Origin: Myxococcus eversor
GTDB taxonomy: Bacteria; Myxococcota; Myxococcia; Myxococcales; Myxococcaceae
Direction: 5' to 3'
Length of the DNA stretch: 64,000 nucleotides
Assembly (NCBI RefSeq): GCF_010894455.1
Contig: NZ_JAAIXY010000004.1
Span: forward strand, 434,001-498,000
In this document: positions 44,727 through 51,862 of the stretch, piece by piece
Layout of the letters: every line of letters starts with the position of its first letter
Numbering within the stretch: the stretch's first letter is position 1
Notes under the pieces: generated by a model
Databases searched by the model: none
The model's input: only the letters and a program-made list of their open reading frames with translations
Told to the model about the DNA's origin: nothing
Position numbers and translations under genes: made by a program

Positions 44727-45536
44727 ATGGCGGCGGTCGACGAGCTGGCCCACTGTCACATCATCCTGAAAGCGGCGCTCCAGGCCGCGAGTCCGGAGGA
44801 CCGGCCCTCGGGCCCCTGGGCGCTCGGTGGACCGCGCCCTGTCTGCCCGGCGGCGGGGCAGGTGGAGCTGGGATTGTGGTTCTCCTCGCTCGTCGCGCCG
44901 CATCTCGCGGACCCGTTCGAGGAGGCCGTCGCACGACGCGTGCTGGACCACGTGCGTGACTTCCTCGCGAAGCCGTCGCGCCTCACGCCGCGGGAGTCAC
45001 TTTCGCTCGGGCACCAGAAGCAACTGACCAGCCACGCGGGCCGCGCACACCACCGACTCATCGCGGACTCCCGCTCCGAGCCCAAGGAGTCGGAAGCGCT
45101 CGCGGTGGCAAGGCGCACGGCGGGCGCGGCGGCGGCCCTGTGTCGTGGCAAGGACACGTATGTCCACCTCACCGCGGCGGTGGCTCGGGTGGTGAGGAAC
45201 TTGAGTGAGCCTGAGACTCGAGGCGAGTTGAGCGCGCACGACTTCCTCGTGGAACTGGACGCGCGCATCCTCCGGCTGGAGTGTCAGGCCGCGATTGCTC
45301 CATTGCTCACGGCGGGCGCGCCCATGCCAGAGCTCGATGAGGTGCTGTGGCGTGTCGATGGTGGCAAGGGCCAGGCGCGACACTTCATCGCGAGGCTTCG
45401 TGGCGGAACCCTGGGGCTGGTGACGAAGCTGGGAGCGCGCTGGGCCTGGGTGGAGGGAGGCCGTGATGAAGTCCTCGCCTCCGTGCCCGACGCGCTCTTC
45501 GCGGATGCCACCCGCACGGTCCTCGCCCAAGGGTGA
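44727..45536 (+). CDS. Hypothetical protein
   Basis: A 269-residue protein I do not recognise. It is rich in Ala, Leu and Arg, predicted mostly helical in the first 190 residues, with no signal peptide or membrane segment. The C-terminal part (about 215-265) looks like a small alpha/beta unit (KLGARWAWVEGGRDEVLASV). A good Shine-Dalgarno (GGAGGAG) 7-9 bases before ATG 44727 supports a real gene, as does its codon bias. It follows crtI by 83 bases on the same strand and may be co-transcribed; no functional link can be stated. Its last codons share a terminator stem with the convergent gene. Confidence 0.7.
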   Translation: MAAVDELAHCHIILKAALQAASPEDRPSGPWALGGPRPVCPAAGQVELGLWFSSLVAPHLADPFEEAVARRVLDHVRDFLAKPSRLTPRESLSLGHQKQLTSHAGRAHHRLIADSRSEPKESEALAVARRTAGAAAALCRGKDTYVHLTAAVARVVRNLSEPETRGELSAHDFLVELDARILRLECQAAIAPLLTAGAPMPELDEVLWRVDGGKGQARHFIARLRGGTLGLVTKLGARWAWVEGGRDEVLASVPDALFADATRTVLAQG

Positions 45537-45561
45537 CGCTCAGTCCTTCTTGTCACCCTTG
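45528..45561. terminator. Inverted repeat spanning both stop codons of convergent genes
   Basis: CAAGGGTGAC (45528-45537) and GTCACCCTTG (45552-45561) form a perfect 10-bp stem with a 14-base loop. The left arm holds the stop codon of the plus-strand hypothetical gene; the loop and right arm hold the stop and last codons of the minus-strand carotenoid-oxygenase-like gene. The stops are 3 bases apart, so the terminator is built into coding sequence. Confidence 0.65.
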
Positions 45562-47786
45562 CCCGGCGGAGACCGCGGCCGCTGGAGCGGGAAGTTCGGG
45601 AACACCTCTTCCTCGAACACCTTGCGCAGCTTCGGGAAGTTGAGCGCCCACTTTACTCCCAGCTTCCACGGCGTGAAGAGCACGCTCGGGACGCGAGGGA
45701 ACAGGCCCGGCAGCCAGTCCGCGTACGCCTTCTTCATCGCGTCCACGTTGTAGTCCTCGCGAACGTCCACGCAGTACTGCGGGCCCGCGTTCTCCGGTAC
45801 GTGGCCGTCGAGGATCTCCCCCAGCCCTGGCGGCAGGAACGTGGTGTGCAACGTCATGCCCACGTCGAAGTTCTTGCTGCCCAGCCGGCAGATGGGCCCC
45901 TTGCTCATGTTCTCCGAGTCGAAGATCCACACCTCGTCGCCCGTGGAGTCGGCAGGCAGGTCCGGCGTCGGGTCGGAGACCACCAGCGCCACCACGTAGC
46001 CCTTCCAGTACGGCACCTTCGGCAGCTTGATGCTGGGCACGAACTGCGGCGCGAAGCCGAACCAGCCCGTGGGCAACACGTAGCCGTCGAAGCGACCCGA
46101 CTTGACGTAGAACTTGAAGAAGCTCGCGGCCCGGCCTTCCTGGATGGGCAGCCCCGCCTTGTCGCCGACGATGGGCTTGTAGAGCTGGTAGACGTACTCG
46201 GGGACCATGTCCGCCGCGAACCCATCCGAGTTGAAGTAGATGGCCAGCTCGTCATCCGGGATGACCCAGTTCGGCTCCGCTCCGTCGCTGTCGTCGGACG
46301 TGGGCGAGCGCCACTTCTGCCGCAGATAGAGCCGCAGGTTCGTCTCGAGCTCTCCGTTGACGAGTCCCGCGTTGGAGAAGACGGTGAGGCCCCAGGTGAA
46401 GTTGTCGTGCGAGTGCAGTCGCGACTCGATGCGCCGGTTGCGCATGTCGATGCGGTGCACCCCCAGCGAACTGCGCGTCACCGGCACCGCCGTGGGCATG
46501 CCCTCCTGGTAGGCCTGCGCCCGGCGGCCATTGATGAGCAGGTCCCCCTCCTTGATGGTGTGGGACAGGTCCTCGGACGGCGAGTGTCCCGCGACCAGGG
46601 TGATGACGTCGTCCGGGTTCTCGTAGCGCGCCGCGAAGTGCAGGCCACCTCCGCCGGACTGGAAGCGATGCGCCGGAATCCGGGGCGGGTCGTCTCGCGA
46701 CAGCGTGCCGGGTGAGGGCCGCAGGTCCGAGCGCTTCACCACCCAGAACACCGCCTGCGGGTACGCGCGCTCGGAGGTGAATCTATCCACGAGCCGCTGC
46801 ACGCGCGTCATCCCCGGCAGCGCCGCCTGCACCGCGATGGTCCAGAAGTTGATGGGGAAGTTGCTGTCGAGCAACACGACGTAGTCGCGCGTGACGGCGA
46901 TTTGATGGAGCGACTGCGCCACCACCGGATTGCCCGTCGCCGCGTCCATCAGCGCCCAGTGGTGCAGCCGGTTCTCCCACGTGTCCCAGCTCGACAGGTG
47001 CGTCCATCCCTCGCCCAGCGGCCACTTGGGGGCGTGGTTGGTGAAGAAGAGGCGGGGCTTCTGCTGGGACTCGGTCTCCCGGGGAGAGATGGGCTGCGCC
47101 ACTTCGGGCGCGAAGGCGGGGTGCGCGGTGCTCTGGAGCAGCGGGAAGGCCCAGGGCGTGGGGATGGCGGGCTTCCACTCGCGCAGATAACCGAGCGGCG
47201 TGTACGCCTTGAGCGTCATCGGGTGGATGGCCCACGGGCGCCCCGCGTCCGTGGTCACCAGCAACATGTTCTCGCCCTCCACCAGGAACGGCGCCGTGTT
47301 GGGGGCCTCCTGCGCGCCCAGCGCGATGCTCACGTCGGAGAGCGTCGTCTCACGGAACTCGTTGAGGTAGCGGGTGATGGGGCCGCGAGAGGTCCGCCCC
47401 GCGTTCACCGGTTCCCGCGCGTAGTACGACGGCGTCTCCATGATGGCGGAGCTGAAGGTCGCATCGGCGCCGTCGAAGTCGAGCCGCAGCACCAGCCCAT
47501 CCGAGGCCAGCGCGGGTGATCCCGCATGGACGCTGGGGCCCGCGACGAAGACATGTCCATGCAGATCCGGCGGCAGCTTGCCGGCGAGCACCTTCAGCGG
47601 CTCCTTGGAATACGGCGTCCTATCAGACGTCATCGCGTTGCGCGGCATGCCCGGGCGCAGGCCCGGATGCACGACGAGGCCGGGGTAGGTGGTTCCGTCC
47701 GGCAGGTGCGGCGGCGCGGGAGCGGGCTCGTCGTCGCTGGCGGAATGGGGAAGGGGAGAAAGAAGGGGATTGATCGCTTCGTGCAT
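45540..47786 (-). CDS. Carotenoid-oxygenase (RPE65/CCO) family protein, large form
   Basis: A 748-residue protein, much longer than the usual 480-550 of carotenoid cleavage oxygenases. Recognisable CCO features are LHQIAVTRDYVVLLDSNF (second Fe-His region, like HDFAITENY), LHFAARYENPDDVITLVA (third, like FHxxNAYE), and near the end GMTLHTTFLPPGL (fourth). The first His is less certain, perhaps in FFTNHAPKWP. The extra length is in the N-terminal half and a C-terminal 90-residue extension. Known members cleave carotenoids or stilbenes with Fe(II) and O2. ATG 47786 is preferred (GGAGG 7 bases upstream); the longer frame to 47981 overlaps the divergent kinase gene. Nearby crtI suggests a carotenoid substrate. 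Confidence 0.82.
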   Translation of the reverse strand: MHEAINPLLSPLPHSASDDEPAPAPPHLPDGTTYPGLVVHPGLRPGMPRNAMTSDRTPYSKEPLKVLAGKLPPDLHGHVFVAGPSVHAGSPALASDGLVLRLDFDGADATFSSAIMETPSYYAREPVNAGRTSRGPITRYLNEFRETTLSDVSIALGAQEAPNTAPFLVEGENMLLVTTDAGRPWAIHPMTLKAYTPLGYLREWKPAIPTPWAFPLLQSTAHPAFAPEVAQPISPRETESQQKPRLFFTNHAPKWPLGEGWTHLSSWDTWENRLHHWALMDAATGNPVVAQSLHQIAVTRDYVVLLDSNFPINFWTIAVQAALPGMTRVQRLVDRFTSERAYPQAVFWVVKRSDLRPSPGTLSRDDPPRIPAHRFQSGGGGLHFAARYENPDDVITLVAGHSPSEDLSHTIKEGDLLINGRRAQAYQEGMPTAVPVTRSSLGVHRIDMRNRRIESRLHSHDNFTWGLTVFSNAGLVNGELETNLRLYLRQKWRSPTSDDSDGAEPNWVIPDDELAIYFNSDGFAADMVPEYVYQLYKPIVGDKAGLPIQEGRAASFFKFYVKSGRFDGYVLPTGWFGFAPQFVPSIKLPKVPYWKGYVVALVVSDPTPDLPADSTGDEVWIFDSENMSKGPICRLGSKNFDVGMTLHTTFLPPGLGEILDGHVPENAGPQYCVDVREDYNVDAMKKAYADWLPGLFPRVPSVLFTPWKLGVKWALNFPKLRKVFEEEVFPNFPLQRPRSPPGKGDKKD

Positions 47787-47964
47787 GGACGCCTCCACGG
47801 GTAGGGAGGTGCGAGTCGTGACAGGGGAACGGGGCCGGCACCCTATCACGCGCGGCGTTTCCACTCGCATGAGGTGGCCCGTCCGCTTGGGTAGGGAGGG
47901 ACCGCGACGGAGTACCGGGTGTGGACCCCATGTGCCATCATCGCGCCGCTCGGGGCCACCAAAC

Positions 47965-49983
47965 ATGAACCAACAAGACATGTCTCAGCCACGAATCATC
48001 GGCGGGCGATACGTCCTGGAGCGAGTGCTCGGGGGCGGTGGGATGGGCACGGTCTGGGTGGCGAGAGATCCCAAGCTCCAGCGGCTCGTCGCCCTCAAGC
48101 TCATGGCCAGCCACTGTGCGCCCACCGAGCACGCGCTCCGCCAGTTCGAGTGGGAAGCGCAGGCCATCGCCCGCTTCCAGAGTCCCCACGTCATCCAGGT
48201 CCACGACTGCGACCTCTCCGGCGAAGCGCCCTACATCGTCATGGAGCTGCTGGAGGGGGAAGACCTGGAAGCGCTGCTCAACCGGCGGGGAAGGCTGTCG
48301 CTCGCCATGGTGGAGCGCATGCTCACCCAGGCCGCGCGCGCTCTCACCGCCGCGCACGCCGCGGGCGTCATCCACCGCGACCTCAAGCCCGCGAACCTCT
48401 TCCTGTCCCGCAGCACGGCGGGAGAGGTGGTGAAGGTGCTCGACTTCGGGCTCGCGCTGCTGACGCAAGGCGGCGCGGCGCAGCCGCACCCGGACGAGGA
48501 GATGGCGGGCACGCCGCGCTACATGAGCCCCGAGCAGCTGCGGGGCATGTCGCCCCGGTTGGACCACCGCTGTGACTTGTGGGCGCTGGCCGTGGTGGCC
48601 TACCGCGCGCTCACCGGCCAGCATCCGTTTCCCCTGGAGTCCCTGCGTCAGCTCCGGCTGGGCAACGTGCCTCCGCCCCCCGTGCCGCCGTCCACGCTGG
48701 TGCCCGGGCTGGGCACGGAAGTCGACGCCTTCTTCGCGCGGGCGCTCGACGTGGAGCCCTCGCGCCGCTTCCAGTCCGCGCACGAGCTGTCCTCGGACTT
48801 CATCGCGCGGGTGGAGGCCGGGCGTCCGTCACGGCCGGCGAAGATTCTCGTGGTGGACGACGAGCCGGATGTCGCGGTGCTGATGGAGCAGAGCTTCCGC
48901 AAGCAGATCCGCCGCTCGGTGTACCAGTTCCTCTTCGCCTCGGACGGAGAGGAGGCGCTGGAGGAGCTGCGCCAGCATCCCGACACCGAAGTGGTGCTCT
49001 GCGACATCAACATGCCGCGCATGGACGGGCTCACCTTCCTGTCCCGCGTGGGTGAGGTGAGCTCGCTGACGCGCGTGGTCATCGTCTCCGCGTACGGCGA
49101 CATGAGCAACCTGCGCACGGCGATGAACCGCGGCGCCTTCGACTTCATCACCAAGCCCATCGACTTCCCGGACATGGAAGCGACGGTCATCAAGACGCTC
49201 AAGCACGTGCGCGAGCTGCGCCGCACGGTGCGCTACACGGAGGAGAACGGCCTGCTCCGCATGTTCGTCCCCGGCGGCGTGCTGGAGCGCATTCCTCCCA
49301 TGCTGCAGGGCACCGAGGACATGGCGGGCGAGTGGGTGGAGGGCACCGTCGTCTTCATCGACGTGGACGGCTTCACGCCCGTGCTCAGCCAGCAGGCGCC
49401 CCCGGAGTCGCTGCGGCGCCTCAACGCCAACTTCGAGGCCATTGTCCCGGAGATCCTCGCGCGCGGCGGCACGGTGGACAAGTTCGTCGGGGACGCGGTG
49501 ATGGCCGTGTTCCGGGGCCCGGGGCACGTGGACCAGGCGATGGAGGCGTGCCTGTCCATCCGCCGCCAACTGGAGCTGCTGGCCACGCGTGGCGGCGCCC
49601 ATGCGCCCTATGCGCACGGTGTCTGCATCGGCCTGGACTCGGGGGACCTGGTCGCTGGGAGCATCGGCGCCAAGGCGTCGGGGCGGCTCGACTACACGGT
49701 GCTGGGCGAGGTGGTGAACACGGCGGCGAAGCTCGCGGGCCTGGCGCGGCGGGGGCAGGTCCTCCTCAGCGACAGGACGCGCGAGCGGGCCCGGGAGCCC
49801 TTCGTCTACGCGCCGCTGGGAGAGCAGGTGCTGCACGGCGCCACGACGTCGCTCACCGTCTACGAGCTGCTGCGCGGCGAGGCGCCCCCGGACGTGACGC
49901 CCGAGGACTCCACGCCGTTCATGGTGTCGGAGAAGCGCGAGGACACCCGCGACGCGGGGCTGGCGGCGCTACCGTCCCGGTAG
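47965..49983 (+). CDS. Ser/Thr protein kinase - receiver - adenylate cyclase fusion
   Basis: A 672-residue three-part signalling protein. The PknB-type kinase (about 12-280) is complete: VLGGGGMGTVWVA P-loop, Lys in VALKLM, HRDLKPANLF, DFGLAL, and the APE-like SPEQLRG. The receiver (about 292-410) has VVDDEPD, acceptor Asp in CDINMPRMDG, and Lys in ITKPID. The class III nucleotide cyclase domain (about 455-625) has both metal Asp (VFIDVDGFT; FVGDAVMAVF), a substrate-binding Lys in GTVDKFVGD, and RLDYTVLGEVVNTAAKL, favouring ATP. It could link a phosphorelay, Ser/Thr phosphorylation and cAMP in one chain. No transmembrane segment. Divergent from the carotenoid-oxygenase gene, convergent with the Hsp70 gene. 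Confidence 0.94.
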   Translation: MNQQDMSQPRIIGGRYVLERVLGGGGMGTVWVARDPKLQRLVALKLMASHCAPTEHALRQFEWEAQAIARFQSPHVIQVHDCDLSGEAPYIVMELLEGEDLEALLNRRGRLSLAMVERMLTQAARALTAAHAAGVIHRDLKPANLFLSRSTAGEVVKVLDFGLALLTQGGAAQPHPDEEMAGTPRYMSPEQLRGMSPRLDHRCDLWALAVVAYRALTGQHPFPLESLRQLRLGNVPPPPVPPSTLVPGLGTEVDAFFARALDVEPSRRFQSAHELSSDFIARVEAGRPSRPAKILVVDDEPDVAVLMEQSFRKQIRRSVYQFLFASDGEEALEELRQHPDTEVVLCDINMPRMDGLTFLSRVGEVSSLTRVVIVSAYGDMSNLRTAMNRGAFDFITKPIDFPDMEATVIKTLKHVRELRRTVRYTEENGLLRMFVPGGVLERIPPMLQGTEDMAGEWVEGTVVFIDVDGFTPVLSQQAPPESLRRLNANFEAIVPEILARGGTVDKFVGDAVMAVFRGPGHVDQAMEACLSIRRQLELLATRGGAHAPYAHGVCIGLDSGDLVAGSIGAKASGRLDYTVLGEVVNTAAKLAGLARRGQVLLSDRTRERAREPFVYAPLGEQVLHGATTSLTVYELLRGEAPPDVTPEDSTPFMVSEKREDTRDAGLAALPSR

Positions 49984-49995
49984 AAGAGGGGACGG
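49972..49995. terminator. Inverted repeat at the end of the kinase-cyclase gene
   Basis: CCGTCCC (49972-49978) and GGGACGG (49989-49995) form a 7-bp stem around a 10-base loop that contains the TAG stop of the kinase-cyclase gene. It lies 10 bases from the convergent Hsp70 stop, so it can serve both genes. Confidence 0.55.
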
Positions 49996-50004
49996 CGGGG
50001 CGCT

Positions 50005-51525
50005 TCAGCTCTGCGTCACTCGCACGGTGGTGTTCATCTCCCGGCCGGTGGCCGGGTCCCTGGCGCGCATGGTGAGGATGCCTTCGATATTCACGTCGAA
50101 GGTGATCTCCACCTGCACCCCGCCGGCGCGAGCCTGCTGGATGCCGGAGAAGGTGAACTCGCCGAGCATGTCGTTGCGCACCACCACGTCGTGGTCGCCC
50201 TGGAAGATGCGCATGGCCAGCTCGGTCTGGTTGTCCATGCTGGTGGTGGCGAGCAACTGCTTGGCGTTGGGGATGGGCGCGTTGCGCGGGAAGACGACGT
50301 GGAAGGCGCCGCCGGCCTTCTCCAGGCCGATGGCCATGGGAATCACGTCCAGCAGTTGGATGCGCAGGTTGGTGTCGTCCTGGAGCGAGTGCGCGTAGAG
50401 CGCCGCGCCGATGGCCACGGCCTCGTCCGGGTGCACGCCCTTGCTGGGCGGCTTGCCGAAGAACTTCGTCAACCGGTCCTGGACGACGGGCATGCGCGTC
50501 TGCCCGCCCACCAACATCACTTCGTCGATGTCCCGGGTCGACAGCCCCGAGTCCACCAGCACGCGCGCCACCATCTGCAGCGTGCGGTCCACGAGGTGGT
50601 TGGTGAGCTGCTCCAACATCTTCCGGGTGAACTTCATCTCGATGTTCAGGGGCTGGCCCTGGGACGTCATCGTGATGAAGGGGATGTTGAAGGGCACCTC
50701 GTCGCGCGCGGACAAATCAATCTTGGTGCGCTCGGCCAGGTCCTTGATGCGCTGCATCGCCACCGGGTCCGTGGCCAGGTCGATGCCCGTCTTGGCCGCG
50801 AAGTCCTTGAGGACGTGGTGGATGATGGCGTTGTCGAAGTCGATGCCGCCCAGGAAGACGTCGCCGCCGGTGGCCTTCACCTCGAAGACGCGGTCCCGAA
50901 TCTCGATGATGGAGACGTCGAAGGTGCCGCCGCCCAAATCGTAGATGACGACCTTCTGCTTCAGGCCCTTGCCCACGCCGTACGCCAGCGCCGCCGCGGT
51001 GGGCTCGTTGATGATGCGCACGACGTCCAGGTCGATGAGCTTGCCGGCGTCCTTCACCGACTGGCGCTGCCGGTCGTTGAAGTACGCGGGGACCGTGACG
51101 ACCGCCCGTTTGATGGGCGTCTTCAGGTAGTTGGAGGCGACCTCTCGAATCTTCCCGAGAATCTTCGCGCTGACTTCCTGGAGGGTGAACTCCTTCTTGC
51201 CCACGTCCAGCGTGACTTCGTTCTTCTTGCCGGGGCGCAGGTTGTACGCCACGACCTTCTTCATCGTCTCCACGACGTCACTGCCGAACGTCCGCCCCAC
51301 CAGGCGCTTGGCACCGTAGACGGTGTTGCGCGGGTTGAGCTGCCACTGGCGCTTGGCCTCGTAGCCGATGAGCTCGTTCCCCTTGTCGTCAATCGCGAAG
51401 ATGGAGGGGATGGTGTACTCGCCGCCCTTGTAGGGGATGAGCTTCACGTTCCCGCTCTCCTCGACGATCGCCGCGCACGAGTTCGTCGTGCCGAGGTCGA
51501 TGCCGATGATGGGCTCCTTGTGCAT
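50005..51525 (-). CDS. Hsp70/DnaK-like chaperone without C-terminal lid
   Basis: A 506-residue Hsp70. The nucleotide-binding domain is intact: IIGIDLGTTNSCAAI, VTVPAYFNDRQRQSVKDAG, INEPTAAALAYG, IYDLGGGTFDVSI and VMLVGGQTRMP. The substrate-binding beta domain follows (LLDVIPMAIGLE, VEITFDVNIEGILTMRARD). The protein then stops at MNTTVRVTQS, without the roughly 100-residue helical lid of DnaK (about 640). M. xanthus carries many such Hsp70 paralogues, including ones needed for motility and exopolysaccharide. ATG 51525 is chosen (MHKEPIIGIDLG). No dnaJ or grpE is nearby. A lidless chaperone should release substrate fast; this is inference. Confidence 0.93.
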   Translation of the reverse strand: MHKEPIIGIDLGTTNSCAAIVEESGNVKLIPYKGGEYTIPSIFAIDDKGNELIGYEAKRQWQLNPRNTVYGAKRLVGRTFGSDVVETMKKVVAYNLRPGKKNEVTLDVGKKEFTLQEVSAKILGKIREVASNYLKTPIKRAVVTVPAYFNDRQRQSVKDAGKLIDLDVVRIINEPTAAALAYGVGKGLKQKVVIYDLGGGTFDVSIIEIRDRVFEVKATGGDVFLGGIDFDNAIIHHVLKDFAAKTGIDLATDPVAMQRIKDLAERTKIDLSARDEVPFNIPFITMTSQGQPLNIEMKFTRKMLEQLTNHLVDRTLQMVARVLVDSGLSTRDIDEVMLVGGQTRMPVVQDRLTKFFGKPPSKGVHPDEAVAIGAALYAHSLQDDTNLRIQLLDVIPMAIGLEKAGGAFHVVFPRNAPIPNAKQLLATTSMDNQTELAMRIFQGDHDVVVRNDMLGEFTFSGIQQARAGGVQVEITFDVNIEGILTMRARDPATGREMNTTVRVTQS

Positions 51526-51862
51526 CGTGTTTGGACTCCGGGTGGGCACCGAAGGGAAGGTTTGGACCGTATCTCACCCCCGGGCCTCACGCGAGTATGC
51601 TTACACCCCGTAGGCCCGCTACCTCCGGGCAGGCTCCTGGCAAAACCCTGGAACCCCGCACGATGTCGAGCGAAAAGTCCAACCCGGCCACTCTCTTCCC
51701 TGGTGAGCGGGCAGCGGCGCGAGCGCGTGGGCTGGATGACATGCCGTCAAAGGGCCCTGGACTTCCAGCAGGCCGGGCGGAAAGGTCCTGGAAGGGCCAC
51801 CGGCGGCAGCGGCGCACCGGGGGCGTTACGAGCGAGAACTGACCCGTACGAGGAGAGCCACC
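51526..51862. other. 337-base intergenic region between the Hsp70 and prkA genes
   Basis: No convincing gene; a short open frame at 51531-51842 lacks homology and a ribosome-binding site. It must hold the divergent promoters of the Hsp70 and prkA genes, but I see no clear -35/-10 pair. CTTCCAG (51762-51768) can pair with CTGGAAG (51788-51794) over a 19-base loop in the prkA leader, of unknown meaning. Confidence 0.5.

Noticed and set aside
51601..51660. A sigma54-type promoter near prkA, suggested by a TGGCA sequence
   Set aside because: The -12 element is absent at the right spacing (TGG instead of TTGC).
51531..51842. A 103-codon open frame between the Hsp70 and prkA genes
   Set aside because: No ribosome-binding site and no homology, Arg/Pro/Gly-rich composition, and position over the expected divergent promoters.
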